Assembly: GCF_002993285.1 (NCBI RefSeq)
Contig: NZ_CP027433.1
Span: 1,922,001-1,986,000, forward strand
Source: Gordonia iterans
GTDB lineage: Bacteria > Actinomycetota > Actinomycetes > Mycobacteriales > Mycobacteriaceae
Length of the DNA: 64,000 bases
Reading direction: 5' to 3'
Shown here: positions 17,383 to 29,256 of the stretch, one piece after another
How the letters are laid out: each line of letters begins with the position of its first letter
Numbering within the stretch: position 1 is the first letter of the stretch
The notes under the pieces: model-generated
Told to the model about the DNA's origin: nothing
The model's input: only the letters and a program-made list of their open reading frames with translations
The model's database searches: none
Made by a program: the position numbers and the translations under genes

Positions 17383-18270
17383 GTGCCCGAACTCCCCGAG
17401 GTCGAGACCATTCGGATGGGCTTGGCCGCGCACCTGACCGGACGCCGGATCGACGACGTCGAGCCGCTCCACCCGCGCGCCACGCGACGCCATGTGTACG
17501 GCCCGGACGACCTGCGTAACAGGTTGCGCGGCAAAGAGATCCAGAGTGTCGACCGGCGCGGGAAGTACCTGTGGCTGAGCGCTGCGGACGCCGCCGACGA
17601 GGTCGGGGTCGTGGTGCACCTGGGGATGAGCGGCCAGATGCTGATGGCCGAGCGCGGTGCACCCGATCCGGTGCACCTGAGGATCCGGACGCTGCTCGAC
17701 GACGGCAACGAACTGCGCTTCGTCGATCAGCGCACCTTCGGCGGCTGGCACCTTGACGAGTTCGTGGAGGCCGGTCCGCGGCGGCTTCCCGAGTCCGTCG
17801 CGCACATCGCGCCGGACCCGTTCGAGGAGGCGTACGACGCCGACGCTGTGGTGAACCTGTTGCGCCGCAAGGACACCGAGATCAAACGTGCGCTGCTGGA
17901 TCAGACCGTGGTGGCCGGGGTCGGAAACATCTACGCCGACGAAGCGCTCTGGCGCGCGGGAGTGCACGGTCGTCGTCGTACCCGGGGCCTGAGCCGAGCG
18001 AAGCTGCACGAGGTCCTGTTCTTCGTCCGCGAGGTGATGGCGGAGGCGATCAAGGTCGGTGGAACGTCGTTCGACGATCTGTACGTCAACGTCAACGGCG
18101 AGTCCGGGTACTTCGAGCGTGCGCTGAACGCCTACGGACGGGAAGGGGAGGAGTGCGCGCGGTGCGGCACCCCGATGGCCCGCGAAAGCTTCATGAACCG
18201 CAGCTCGTTCTCTTGTCCGCAGTGTCAGCGCCCGCCCCGCAGACGCGCCGTACGGGCCCGGCACTTGTAG
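17383..18270 (+). CDS. mutM: Formamidopyrimidine-DNA glycosylase
   Basis: Bifunctional DNA glycosylase/AP lyase for oxidised purines, 295 aa. The GTG start gives MPELPEVETI, whose Pro and Glu after the removed Met are the catalytic residues. HLGMSGQM, KDTEIKRALLDQTVVAGVGNIYADEALW and a C-terminal zinc finger (CARC...CPQC with 16 residues between pairs) are all present. It begins four bases after rnc. Confidence 0.97.
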   Translation: MPELPEVETIRMGLAAHLTGRRIDDVEPLHPRATRRHVYGPDDLRNRLRGKEIQSVDRRGKYLWLSAADAADEVGVVVHLGMSGQMLMAERGAPDPVHLRIRTLLDDGNELRFVDQRTFGGWHLDEFVEAGPRRLPESVAHIAPDPFEEAYDADAVVNLLRRKDTEIKRALLDQTVVAGVGNIYADEALWRAGVHGRRRTRGLSRAKLHEVLFFVREVMAEAIKVGGTSFDDLYVNVNGESGYFERALNAYGREGEECARCGTPMARESFMNRSSFSCPQCQRPPRRRAVRARHL

Positions 18271-18363
18271 GACCGCGCGTGCACTGGACGACGAGGAACG
18301 AGTGACCGTGATCGCGTGGGACGACGTCGACGTCGTGCAGCGAGCGGAAGCCTTGCCGGCCGA

Positions 18364-18741
18364 TCAGACGAGAGTGCCCTGGTGGTAGTCGGCACGCCAC
18401 GCTGATCCGGTGCGCGTCCAGATCTTGGCGCGCCGGGTGCGACGCCCGTCCTGGGTCAGTTCGTATGTGGCTAGCCATGATTCGCCGCTGAGGTGGCGCA
18501 CCGCGAACTCACGGACGGTGAACTGCGGTTCGTCGATCCCCGCGGCGTAGCGCTCGGCGACGGTGTCGAGCACGAAGTCGCGCTGGTGGACGCGCCCGGA
18601 AGCGCCGACCTCGAAGAAGTCGGGCGTCGTCATCTGCTCGAACACACTCCGATCGGAGCCTGGCGGAGAACGGTGGAAGCTCGGCTCGAGGGCGCGTAGT
18701 TCAGTCCCGACCAGGGTCGGGGACGGTGTCTGCTCAGTCAT
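18364..18741 (-). CDS. SnoaL/NTF2-like (DUF4440-type) protein
   Basis: Small protein, 125 aa, with the pattern of an NTF2-fold DUF4440 domain: LRALEPSFHRSPP, FEQMTTPDFFEVGASGRVHQRDFVLD, and a C-terminal Arg/Trp-containing sheet TRRAKIWTRTGSAWRADYHQGT. Such proteins are often small-molecule-binding or isomerase-like, but the substrate cannot be named. A TAGAAT nine bases before the ATG on the minus strand (18756-18751) suggests a leaderless transcript. It converges with mutM. Confidence 0.7.
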   Translation of the reverse strand: MTEQTPSPTLVGTELRALEPSFHRSPPGSDRSVFEQMTTPDFFEVGASGRVHQRDFVLDTVAERYAAGIDEPQFTVREFAVRHLSGESWLATYELTQDGRRTRRAKIWTRTGSAWRADYHQGTLV

Positions 18742-18836
18742 CTGTCGCGGATTCTATCGGCCCGCCGGCGTATGCAGCGGATATTGTCGCCAGGCGGCAA
18801 GATCCGCGACGCGGCTCCCGGCCGATGTCGGGGTCT

Positions 18837-18842
18837 CATAAT
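18837..18842 (+). promoter_or_regulatory. Candidate -10 of osmC
   Basis: CATAAT (18837-18842) is the best -10 hexamer before the osmC-like gene; no clear -35 is visible. The leader would be about 80 nt and includes the GAGAGGA ribosome-binding site at 18914-18920. Confidence 0.35.
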
Positions 18843-18928
18843 CTGGTCGCGGTGCGTGCCAGGGAAGCTTGGTGGCGCGCCGGACGTTGTGCGGGGAGGA
18901 ATCACCCGCGATCGAGAGGAATCAGCAG

Positions 18929-19351
18929 ATGACCGAGCCCGCCAAGACCGAACTGTGGGTGCAGCGCACCGGGACGCGCCGGTACACCGGGCACAGCTCG
19001 CGGGGAGCGGAGGTGCTGGTCGGGTCGGAGGACGTCGAGGGCGTGTTCACTCCGGGTGAGCTGCTGAAGATCGCAGTGGCCGCGTGCAGTGGGATGGCCT
19101 CGGACTTCACGCTCTCCCGTCGACTGGGCGACGACTACGACGCCACCGTGCGGGTGACCGGCGCCGCCGACCGGGAGAACGAGGTGTACCCGCAGATCGA
19201 CGAGGTGATGGAGCTCGACCTGTCCGAGCTCGATCCCGAAGCTGCCCAGCGCCTGCTCGGCGTCGTCCAGCGTGCCGTGGACAAGTACTGCACCGTCGGC
19301 CGCACCGTGAAGGCGGGCGCCCAGGTGAACCTGTCGATCGTGGCGGAGTGA
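18929..19351 (+). CDS. OsmC/Ohr-family peroxiredoxin
   Basis: 140 aa, thiol-dependent peroxidase of the OsmC family, which reduces organic hydroperoxides. The two conserved cysteines are in AVAACSGMASDF and DKYCTVGRTV. TGHSSRGAEVLVG and FTPGELLKIAVAAC are typical. ATG at 18929 has GAGAGGA eight bases upstream. The same neighbourhood (between mutM and acyP-smc) is seen in M. tuberculosis. Confidence 0.88.
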   Translation: MTEPAKTELWVQRTGTRRYTGHSSRGAEVLVGSEDVEGVFTPGELLKIAVAACSGMASDFTLSRRLGDDYDATVRVTGAADRENEVYPQIDEVMELDLSELDPEAAQRLLGVVQRAVDKYCTVGRTVKAGAQVNLSIVAE

Positions 19352-19389
19352 TCTCGACTCGTGGTTCCTGAGCTCCGTCGAAGGGCTGC

Positions 19390-19481
19390 GCTCGCTCAAT
19401 CATCGGAGAGGTGCTCGCGTGATCACCGAAGGGGGCTCGCTCAATCATCGGAGAGGCGCTCGCTCGATCATCGAGGGGTGG
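19390..19481 (+). repeat. Tandem intergenic repeat before acyP
   Basis: A 29-bp unit beginning GCTCGCTCAATCATCGGAGA occurs at 19390-19418 and, with one change, at 19435-19463; a degenerate third copy follows at 19458-19481. The non-coding gap of about 140 bp consists mostly of this repeat. Similar words (GTCGAAGGGC, GCTCGCTGAGCG) occur in the tsf-pyrH gap. Confidence 0.7.
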
Positions 19482-19493
19482 GAGAGTGGACGT

Positions 19494-19763
19494 ATGGAAC
19501 GACTGACCGCGTATGTGCACGGCATGGTGCAGGGTGTCGGGTTCCGGTGGTGGACCCGCTCACGCGCCCTCGAACTCGGACTGACCGGCTACGCGAAGAA
19601 TCTGGCCGACGGGCGCGTGCTGGTGGTCGCCGAGGGGCCGCGTCCGGCGCTGGACTCGCTGCTGGCCGCGTTGCGGTCGGGCAAGACCGCCGGATCGGTC
19701 GACCTGGTGGTCGAATCCTTCGGTCCGGCGCGCGGTGACCAGAGTGGATTCCACGAGCGGTGA
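19494..19763 (+). CDS. acyP: Acylphosphatase
   Basis: Small enzyme, 89 aa, that hydrolyses acyl phosphates. The catalytic arginine lies in GMVQGVGFRWW and the catalytic asparagine in GYAKNLADG. The ATG at 19494 gives the normal family length; longer in-frame reading would translate the repeat upstream. It precedes smc, as in mycobacteria. Confidence 0.94.
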   Translation: MERLTAYVHGMVQGVGFRWWTRSRALELGLTGYAKNLADGRVLVVAEGPRPALDSLLAALRSGKTAGSVDLVVESFGPARGDQSGFHER

Positions 19764-19786
19764 GCCGCGCACGGGTTAACGGTGGG

Positions 19787-19792
19787 TATCCT
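19787..19792 (+). promoter_or_regulatory. Leaderless -10 element of smc
   Basis: TATCCT ends eight bases before the smc GTG at 19801, consistent with a leaderless transcript. Confidence 0.5.
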
Positions 19793-19800
19793 TTACCGTC

Positions 19801-22800
19801 GTGCACCTCAAGAGCCTGACCCTGAAGGGCTTCAAGTCCTTCGCGTCGGCGACGACCCTCCGGTTCGAGCCGGGCATCACCTGTGTGGTGGGCCCCAACG
19901 GTTCGGGCAAGAGCAATGTCGTCGACGCTCTGACCTGGGTGATGGGTGAGCAAGGTGCGAAGGCCCTGCGCGGCGGCAAGATGGCCGACGTGATCTTCGC
20001 CGGCACGTCGGGGCGCGCGCCGCTGGGCCGCGCCGAGGTGACCCTGACGATCGACAACTCCGACGGCGCGCTGCCGATCGAGTACTCCGAGGTCTCCATC
20101 ACGCGCCGCATGTTCCGCGACGGCGCCGGCGAGTACGAGATCAACGGCTCGGCCTGCCGCCTGATGGATGTGCAAGAACTGCTGTCGGACTCGGGCATCG
20201 GCCGGGAGATGCACGTGATCGTGGGCCAGGGCAGACTGGCAGCGATCCTGGAGTCGCGTCCGGAGGAACGGCGCGCCTTCATCGAAGAGGCGGCCGGGGT
20301 GCTCAAGCACCGTCGCCGCAAAGAGAAGGCCGTCCGCAAACTCGACGCCATGGCGGCCAACCTCGCCAGGCTGAGCGATCTGACCGGTGAGCTCCGGCGG
20401 CAGCTCAAGCCGCTGGGCCGACAGGCCGAGGTGGCGCGCCGCGCGGCCACCGTCCAGGCCGAACTGCGCGACGCCCGGCTGCGCCTGGCCGCGGACGATC
20501 TCGTCACCCGCCGCGCCGAGATGGCCGAGCATTCGGCGGTGGAGGAGGAGATCCGCCGCAAATCCGACGAGGTGACCGCCGAGCTCGACGCCGCCACTGA
20601 AGCCCTCATGCACAGCCGGGACCAGCTTGCGCAGGTCGCGCCGGCGGCGACCGAAGCGGGCCGGGTCTACTACACGTTGTCGGCCCTGGCCGAGCGGGTC
20701 GAAGGGACCCGGCGGCTGGCCGGCGAGCGCGCCGCCAACCTGGCGGCCCCCGGCGCCGTGGCCACCGGCCCCGATCCCGAAGAACTGGAACGCCGCGCCG
20801 ACGAGGCCGAACTCGCCGAAGCGGAACTGACGGCCGCCGTCGAGGAGGCCGCCGAACGGCTGGAGTATGCGACCGCCGCCCTGCAGGCCGCCGAGCAGGC
20901 GTCGAGCGAAGCCGAGCGGGCCCACCTCGCCGCGGTCCGGGCCGTCGCCGACCGCCGGGAGGGCCTGGCCCGCCTCGAAGGCGAGGCCGCCAACCTGCGT
21001 ACCCGCATCGACTCGGTCGACGGTGAGACGCAGCGGTTGACCGTCGCGATCGACGCCGCGCGTGAGCGTGCCGCCGCCGCACAGGTCGAGGTCGACGCCG
21101 CCGCCGCCCGGATGCGTGAACTCGAAGAGCGTGAAGAGGGCCTGGACTCCCACCACGAACGGTGTGTCGCGGCGTTGACCGAGGCGACGCAGCGGGTGAC
21201 CGCCCTGCGCCAGGCTGAGCGGGAGGCGGAGCAGAAGATCGCCTCGCTCACTGCCCGGATCGAGGCGCTGGCCGTCGGTCTGGAACGCGCCGACGGGGGC
21301 GCATGGCTGCTCGAGCACAACACCGAAGGACTGCTCGCGCCGCTGTCGGAACTGCTGACCGTGGAACCCGGCTACGAGACGGCGATCGCCGGGGCCCTCG
21401 GTCCCGCCGTCGATGCGATCGCCACCGTCGACCAGATCGCCGCGCTCAGCGCGCTCGGTGCGCTGCGGAAGGGCGACGGCGGTCGCGCGGCGCTGATCGT
21501 CGGGGGTCTGCCAGACCTGCCTCGCTCGGGCCGGCCGCAGCTGCCGTCCGGTGCGGTGTGGGCCCGAGACGTGGTCACCGCGCCGGGTTCCATCGCCGGA
21601 GCGATCGACGTCCTGCTCGACGGGATCGTGCTGGTCGACGACGCCGAGCGGGCGATGGACACCGCGCGCGCACACCCGGTCCTCGCCGTGACCCGCGCGG
21701 GCGACCGGATCTCGGCCGCGTCGGTCGAGGGCGGCGTCTCGGCCCGGCCGTCGACGCTGGAGGTGCAGTCGGCGATCGACACCGCCACCGAGGACCTCGC
21801 CCGGGCCCGCCGCGACGCCGAGCAGCTCGACGACGAACTCGCCGACGCGCTCACCGCCGAACGCGAAGCCGCTGAGGCGGCCGAGGGCGCCCTCGCCGCG
21901 CTCGGGGAGTCCGACGCCAACGTCGGCGCCGCGTACGAGTTGCTCGGTCGCCTCGGCACCGAGATCCGCAACGCCGAACAGGAAGCCGAACGGCTGGTCC
22001 GTCAGCGCGAGAAGGCCGAAGAGGGCCGGGCCGAGAATCTCGCCGCGCTCACCGAAGTGGACGAGCGGCTGCGGCTGGCCGCCGACGAGACCCGCCTCCA
22101 GCACGACGACGACGCCGACCGCGCCCTGCGCGAGGCGGCCGCCGCCGAGGTCGCCTCCGCCCGGTCGGTCGAGGTGGAGACCCGGTTGGCGCTGCGGACC
22201 GCGGAGGAGCGGCTCGGCTCGGTGCGCGGGAAGGCCGAGGGACTGCGCCGCAGTGCGGCCGCCGAGCGGAGCAATCGCGAGCGCCAGCGCCGTCAGGATG
22301 CGCAACGCCGGTATGCGGCCGGGATCGCCGAAGCCGTGGCCCAGGCGGCGGTGCGTCTCGCCGAAGAGGTGGCGCTCGCCGTCGCCGATGCCGAGCGCGG
22401 CCGCGACGAACTGGAAGCGGCGCGCTCGGCCCGGACCGCCGAGACCGACGAGCTCCGTGCCCGCGTAGACGCCGCGACGTCGACCCTGAACTCGCTGCGC
22501 GACGCCGTACACCGCGACGAGGTGGCCAAGGCGCAGGCCGCACTGCGCATCGAGCAGTTGGAAGAGCAGGTTCTCGAGCAGTTCGCCGTCGCCCCCGACG
22601 ACCTCGTCGCCGAGTACGGTCCAGACGTGCCGATGCCGCCGTCGGAGCTGGAGCTCCGCGAGTACGAGGAGGCCAAGGCCAGGGGCGAGCTCGTCGTCGC
22701 GCCCGCGCCGATGCCCTTCGACCGGGCGACGCAGGAGGCCCGCGCGAAGAAGGCACAGAAGGACCTGAACACCCTGGGCAAGGTCAATCCCCTGGCGCTG

Positions 22801-23397
22801 GAGGAGTTCGCGGCCCTCGAGGAGCGCTACAACTTCCTCTCGGCGCAGCTGGAGGACGTCAAAGCCGCGCGCGACGACCTGCTGGACGTGGTGGCCGACG
22901 TGGACGCGAAGATCCTGCAGGTCTTCACCGAGGCCTACGCCGACGTCGAGAAGGAGTTCGCCCAGGTATTCGCCACGCTCTTCCCCGGCGGCGAGGGACG
23001 GCTCGTGCTCACCGAGCCCGGCGACATGCTCACCACCGGCGTCGAGGTGGAGGCGCGGCCGCCGGGTAAGAAGGTCAAACGGCTGTCGCTGCTGTCCGGC
23101 GGCGAGAAGTCGCTGACCGCCGTGGCCATGCTGGTCGCCATCTTCCGGGCCCGACCGTCGCCCTTCTACGTCATGGACGAGGTGGAGGCGGCCCTCGACG
23201 ACGCCAACCTGCGCCGGCTGATCAGCCTCTTCGAGCAGCTGCGTGAGCGCAGCCAGCTGATCGTCATCACCCACCAGAAGCCGACCATGGAGATCGCCGA
23301 CGCGCTGTACGGGGTCAGCATGCGCGGCGACGGCATCACCCAGGTGATCTCGCAGCGTTTGCGCGGAGTGGACCTGAACCCCGCACAATCGACGTGA
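19801..23397 (+). CDS. smc: Chromosome segregation ATPase SMC
   Basis: Condensin ATPase, 1198 aa, the usual length. GTG start ([25 protein letters not shown]). Walker [10 protein letters not shown] lies at about 31-39. Long coiled coils cover about 170-500 and 670-1000. A hinge domain (about 505-670) starts near [25 protein letters not shown]. The ABC signature [15 protein letters not shown] is near 1096 and Walker [17 protein letters not shown] near 1120. It organises and segregates the chromosome with ScpAB, which is not in this window. ftsY follows 58 bases later. Confidence 0.98.
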   Translation: MHLKSLTLKGFKSFASATTLRFEPGITCVVGPNGSGKSNVVDALTWVMGEQGAKALRGGKMADVIFAGTSGRAPLGRAEVTLTIDNSDGALPIEYSEVSITRRMFRDGAGEYEINGSACRLMDVQELLSDSGIGREMHVIVGQGRLAAILESRPEERRAFIEEAAGVLKHRRRKEKAVRKLDAMAANLARLSDLTGELRRQLKPLGRQAEVARRAATVQAELRDARLRLAADDLVTRRAEMAEHSAVEEEIRRKSDEVTAELDAATEALMHSRDQLAQVAPAATEAGRVYYTLSALAERVEGTRRLAGERAANLAAPGAVATGPDPEELERRADEAELAEAELTAAVEEAAERLEYATAALQAAEQASSEAERAHLAAVRAVADRREGLARLEGEAANLRTRIDSVDGETQRLTVAIDAARERAAAAQVEVDAAAARMRELEEREEGLDSHHERCVAALTEATQRVTALRQAEREAEQKIASLTARIEALAVGLERADGGAWLLEHNTEGLLAPLSELLTVEPGYETAIAGALGPAVDAIATVDQIAALSALGALRKGDGGRAALIVGGLPDLPRSGRPQLPSGAVWARDVVTAPGSIAGAIDVLLDGIVLVDDAERAMDTARAHPVLAVTRAGDRISAASVEGGVSARPSTLEVQSAIDTATEDLARARRDAEQLDDELADALTAEREAAEAAEGALAALGESDANVGAAYELLGRLGTEIRNAEQEAERLVRQREKAEEGRAENLAALTEVDERLRLAADETRLQHDDDADRALREAAAAEVASARSVEVETRLALRTAEERLGSVRGKAEGLRRSAAAERSNRERQRRQDAQRRYAAGIAEAVAQAAVRLAEEVALAVADAERGRDELEAARSARTAETDELRARVDAATSTLNSLRDAVHRDEVAKAQAALRIEQLEEQVLEQFAVAPDDLVAEYGPDVPMPPSELELREYEEAKARGELVVAPAPMPFDRATQEARAKKAQKDLNTLGKVNPLALEEFAALEERYNFLSAQLEDVKAARDDLLDVVADVDAKILQVFTEAYADVEKEFAQVFATLFPGGEGRLVLTEPGDMLTTGVEVEARPPGKKVKRLSLLSGGEKSLTAVAMLVAIFRARPSPFYVMDEVEAALDDANLRRLISLFEQLRERSQLIVITHQKPTMEIADALYGVSMRGDGITQVISQRLRGVDLNPAQST

Positions 23398-23455
23398 CGC
23401 CCGGCTCCGCCGGCCGTGAACATCCCTCGCACCGCGCACTGAAAGGCCCGCCTTC

Positions 23456-24922
23456 GTGGACACCCAACTGATCATCGGCATCGTCATCGCCGTCGTCGTG
23501 CTGCTGGCGCTCGTCGTCGGCGGCGGAATCGCGCTGCAGCGCCGGCGTCGGATCTCGCTCACGGCTCCGGAGGCGCAGACGCCGGACGGCAAGCGCGAGG
23601 TCGACAAGTCCGGCGGCTACCAGGCCGGATCGGGTTTCAGCTTCGCGCAGGGCGGCACAGCCACTGCCGAGAAGGCGCCGGCCGGCGAGCCGCCTGCAGC
23701 CGGCACGACCGAGGGCGTCGCCGAGGAAGCCGAACGGATTCTGGCCGAGGCGAGTCCGCAGCCGGTGGAGCCGGTCGCGGACGAGCCGATCGCCCAGCTG
23801 CCCGACACCGAGACGGCATCCGACGACGCCGCCATGGTGGTGCAGGAGTCCGTCGAGGCCGCCGAGGTGGAGGCCGCGCAGACCGTGACGCCGGCCGAGG
23901 TGCCGGTGGTCGCGCCGGAGCCGGAGCCCGAGCCGGAGCCGGAGCCCGAGCCCGCGGTCGAGCGGAGTCGAGACCTCGAGCAGCCCGCCGAGCTCGACGA
24001 GATCGCGCCCACCGAGGGCCGCCTGGCCAGGCTGCGGGGCCGCCTGGCGCGGTCGCAGGGCGCCATCGGCACCTCCATGCTCGGTCTGCTGGGCGCCGGT
24101 GACCTCGACGAGGACAGCTGGGAGGAGATCGAGGACACCCTGGTGATGGCCGATCTCGGCACCGCGGCCACCACGGCGGTGGTGGAGGGCCTGCGAGCCG
24201 AACTGGCGACCGGCAAGGTCCGCACCGCCGACGACGCCCGCGCGGCGCTGCGGAAGGTGCTGGTGCAGCAGCTGCACCCGGGGCTGGATCGTTCGGTCAA
24301 GGCACTCCCGCACGCGGGCGGCCCGGCCGTGGTGCTGGTGGTCGGTGTCAACGGCGTCGGCAAGACCACCACGACCGGCAAGCTGGCGCGCGTGCTCGTC
24401 GCCGACGGACGGCGTGTGCTGCTCGGCGCCGCCGACACCTTCCGCGCCGCCGCCGCCGACCAGTTGCAGACCTGGGGCGAGCGCGTGGGAGCAGGGATCG
24501 TGCGCGGCAAGGAGGGCGCCGATCCGGCGTCGGTCGCCTTCGACGCGGTCTCGACCGGGATCGGCGACGGGGTGGACGTGGTGCTCATCGACACCGCCGG
24601 CCGCCTGCACACCAAGACCGGCCTGATGGACGAGCTCGGCAAGGTCAAGCGCGTGGTGGAGAAGAAGACCCCGGTCGACGAGGTGCTGCTGGTGCTCGAC
24701 GCGACAGTGGGCCAGAACGGTCTCACACAGGCCAAGGTGTTCGCCGAGGTCGTCGACCTGACCGGGGTGGTGCTGACCAAGCTCGACGGCACGGCCAAGG
24801 GCGGCATCGTCTTCCGCATCCAGGAGGAACTGGGCGTTCCGGTGAAGCTGGTCGGACTCGGCGAGGGCGCCGACGACCTGGCTCCCTTCGAGCCGGGGGC
24901 GTTCGTCGACGCCCTGCTCTGA
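23456..24922 (+). CDS. ftsY: Signal recognition particle receptor FtsY
   Basis: SRP receptor GTPase, 488 aa. GTG start. Residues about 4-27 form a transmembrane anchor (LIIGIVIAVVVLLALVVGGGIAL), so the protein is membrane-tethered as in other actinobacteria. Residues about 45-180 are an acidic Ala/Glu/Pro linker with a PE repeat. The N domain follows, then the G domain: GVNGVGKTTT (about 297-306), DTFRAAAADQL, DTAGRLHTK and TKLDGTAKGG. The partner Ffh is 4 kb downstream. Confidence 0.97.
   Translation: MDTQLIIGIVIAVVVLLALVVGGGIALQRRRRISLTAPEAQTPDGKREVDKSGGYQAGSGFSFAQGGTATAEKAPAGEPPAAGTTEGVAEEAERILAEASPQPVEPVADEPIAQLPDTETASDDAAMVVQESVEAAEVEAAQTVTPAEVPVVAPEPEPEPEPEPEPAVERSRDLEQPAELDEIAPTEGRLARLRGRLARSQGAIGTSMLGLLGAGDLDEDSWEEIEDTLVMADLGTAATTAVVEGLRAELATGKVRTADDARAALRKVLVQQLHPGLDRSVKALPHAGGPAVVLVVGVNGVGKTTTTGKLARVLVADGRRVLLGAADTFRAAAADQLQTWGERVGAGIVRGKEGADPASVAFDAVSTGIGDGVDVVLIDTAGRLHTKTGLMDELGKVKRVVEKKTPVDEVLLVLDATVGQNGLTQAKVFAEVVDLTGVVLTKLDGTAKGGIVFRIQEELGVPVKLVGLGEGADDLAPFEPGAFVDALL
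23915..23950 (+). repeat. Six hexanucleotide repeats encoding Pro-Glu
   Basis: Six units of CCGGAG/CCCGAG/CCCGCG run in the acidic linker of ftsY and encode an alternating Pro-Glu stretch. Such tracts can vary in copy number between strains. Confidence 0.7.
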
Positions 24923-24984
24923 CAGTGCCAGCGGATCGCCGAGCGCCTGCGCCGGACGCGCCGTCGTACGTCTTGATCGGGACG

Positions 24985-25031
24985 GAAACGCAGCGTTAAC
25001 GGTGCGCGAGGCCGTGTAACACCGCCGAAAT
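24985..25031 (+). promoter_or_regulatory. Candidate GlnR operator before amtB
   Basis: GAAAC-N6-TTAAC (24985-25000) and GTAAC-N6-GAAAT (25016-25031) resemble the GTNAC/GAAAC half-sites, six bases apart, of the actinobacterial nitrogen regulator GlnR. The two blocks lie 20 bp apart (start to start of the TNAC halves) rather than the ideal 22. The site is 85-130 bp upstream of amtB, the expected place. Confidence 0.5.
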
Positions 25032-25114
25032 CAATCAGCGCGTTCTCAGGAAACCTGGTCGCGGGAAGGTCTCTTCACAACGTCGAATCCGGCGTGGATT
25101 GAGGAGGTTTCACC

Positions 25115-26452
25115 GTGACAACGGCTTTACCCGACGACGTCTTCGGGACGTTCGACACCGGCAACACCGCCTGGGTGCTGATCAGCGCGGCGCTCGTGCT
25201 GATGATGACGCCGGCGCTGGCGTTCTTCTATGGAGGCCTGACGGGCAAGAATTCGGTTCTCAACATGATGATGATGTCGTTCGCCTCGATGGCGACCGTC
25301 TCCGTCGTGTACATCCTGTGGGGATTCTCGATGTCGTTCGGCAACTCCCTCACCGGAGACGACGACATCTGGGGGCTCTTCGCCAATCCGTTCTCCCTGT
25401 TCGGGTCGGACCAGCTGATGGCGACCCAGGGCGACGACGTCGTGATGTGGGGCGGTGACGGCGGTGTTCCGGCCATGGTCTTCCTGGCCTTCCAGCTGAC
25501 CTTCGCGGTGATCACCGTGGCACTGGTCAGCGGCGCCCTGGCCGAGCGCGTGAAGTTCGGCACCTGGCTGGCCTTCAGCGTCCTGTTCGTCACCCTCGTC
25601 TACTTCCCGCTCGCGCACATGGTGTGGGGCGGCGGCCTGCTCGGCGAGGGCGAGCACAGCTTCGCGGCGTGGATCTTCGGCACCGAAGTGGTGGACGGGG
25701 AGACGGTGGCCAAGGTCTCGCCGATCGACTTCGCCGGCGGCACCGTGGTGCACATCAACGCAGGCATGGCGGCCCTGGTGCTGGCCGTCCTGGTCGGCAA
25801 GCGCCTCGGCTTCGGCAAGACCGCCTACCGCCCGCACAACATCCCGTTCGTCATGCTCGGCGCCGCTCTGCTGTGGATCGGCTGGTTCGGCTTCAACGTC
25901 GGTTCGGAACTGGGCGCCAACGCCAACGCCGGTCTGGTGTGGGTCAACACCACCGTCGCCACCGCCGCGGCGATCATCGGCTGGCTCGCGGTGGAATGGA
26001 TCCGCGACGGGAAGCCGACCAGCGTCGGCGCCGCGTCGGGCATCGTCGCCGGTCTGGTGGCCATCACCCCCGCGTGCGGTTCGCTGACCCCGGTCGGCTC
26101 GCTCGGCCTGGGCGTCGTCGCCGGTGCCCTCGCCGCCCTGGCGATCGGCCTCAAGTACAAGTTCGGGTTCGACGACTCGCTCGACGTCGTCGGCGTCCAC
26201 CTGGTGGCCGGGCTCTGGGGCACCGTGGCCATCGGCCTGCTGGCCAAGGACACCGGCCTGTTCTACGGCCACGACCTGCGGCAGCTGGTGATCCAGACGG
26301 TGATCGCGCTGCTGGCCCTGGTGTTCACGGGTGTCCTGACCGCGGTGATCTACTACGTGCTCAAGCCCCTCGGCTGGCGCGTGGAGAAGGAGGAGGAAGC
26401 TCGCGGTATCGACGCCAGCGAGCACGCGGAGACCGCGTACGACCTCGTCTGA
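25115..26452 (+). CDS. amtB: Ammonium transporter
   Basis: Ammonium channel of the Amt/Rh family, 445 aa, with about 11 membrane helices. GTG start with GAGGAGG upstream. The two pore histidines are in GGTVVHINAGMAALVL and GVHLVAGLWG; LIWGFSMSF-like, ALAFFYGGL and IGWFGFNVGSELGAN are family blocks. The C-terminal tail (YVLKPLGWRVEKEEEARGID) is the part that contacts the PII protein. It heads a nitrogen-sensing cluster with glnB and glnD. Confidence 0.97.
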   Translation: MTTALPDDVFGTFDTGNTAWVLISAALVLMMTPALAFFYGGLTGKNSVLNMMMMSFASMATVSVVYILWGFSMSFGNSLTGDDDIWGLFANPFSLFGSDQLMATQGDDVVMWGGDGGVPAMVFLAFQLTFAVITVALVSGALAERVKFGTWLAFSVLFVTLVYFPLAHMVWGGGLLGEGEHSFAAWIFGTEVVDGETVAKVSPIDFAGGTVVHINAGMAALVLAVLVGKRLGFGKTAYRPHNIPFVMLGAALLWIGWFGFNVGSELGANANAGLVWVNTTVATAAAIIGWLAVEWIRDGKPTSVGAASGIVAGLVAITPACGSLTPVGSLGLGVVAGALAALAIGLKYKFGFDDSLDVVGVHLVAGLWGTVAIGLLAKDTGLFYGHDLRQLVIQTVIALLALVFTGVLTAVIYYVLKPLGWRVEKEEEARGIDASEHAETAYDLV

Positions 26453-26459
26453 GCCGAGA

Positions 26460-26486
26460 CGGCCGGGCGGTGTGTCTGCCCGGCCG
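26460..26486 (+). terminator. Hairpin between amtB and glnB
   Basis: A 9-bp perfect stem (26460-26468 with 26478-26486, loop 9 nt) lies just after the amtB stop. It may partly terminate or stabilise the amtB mRNA. A TAGGCT at 26507-26512 may be a separate -10 element for glnB-glnD. Confidence 0.5.
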
Positions 26487-26509
26487 CCGGTCCTCACTCC
26501 CACTACTAG

Positions 26510-29252
<2,743 letters not shown>

Positions 29253-29256
29253 GGGA

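Noticed and set aside
19390..19481. CRISPR-like repeat-spacer array
   Set aside because: Only two good copies, spacing too short and uneven, one copy overlapping the next, and no cas genes.
19468..23607. A 1379-codon open frame on the minus strand opposite smc
   Set aside because: It runs exactly antisense to a complete SMC gene, has Arg/Gly/His-rich composition typical of antisense reading of GC-rich DNA, and shows no family motif.
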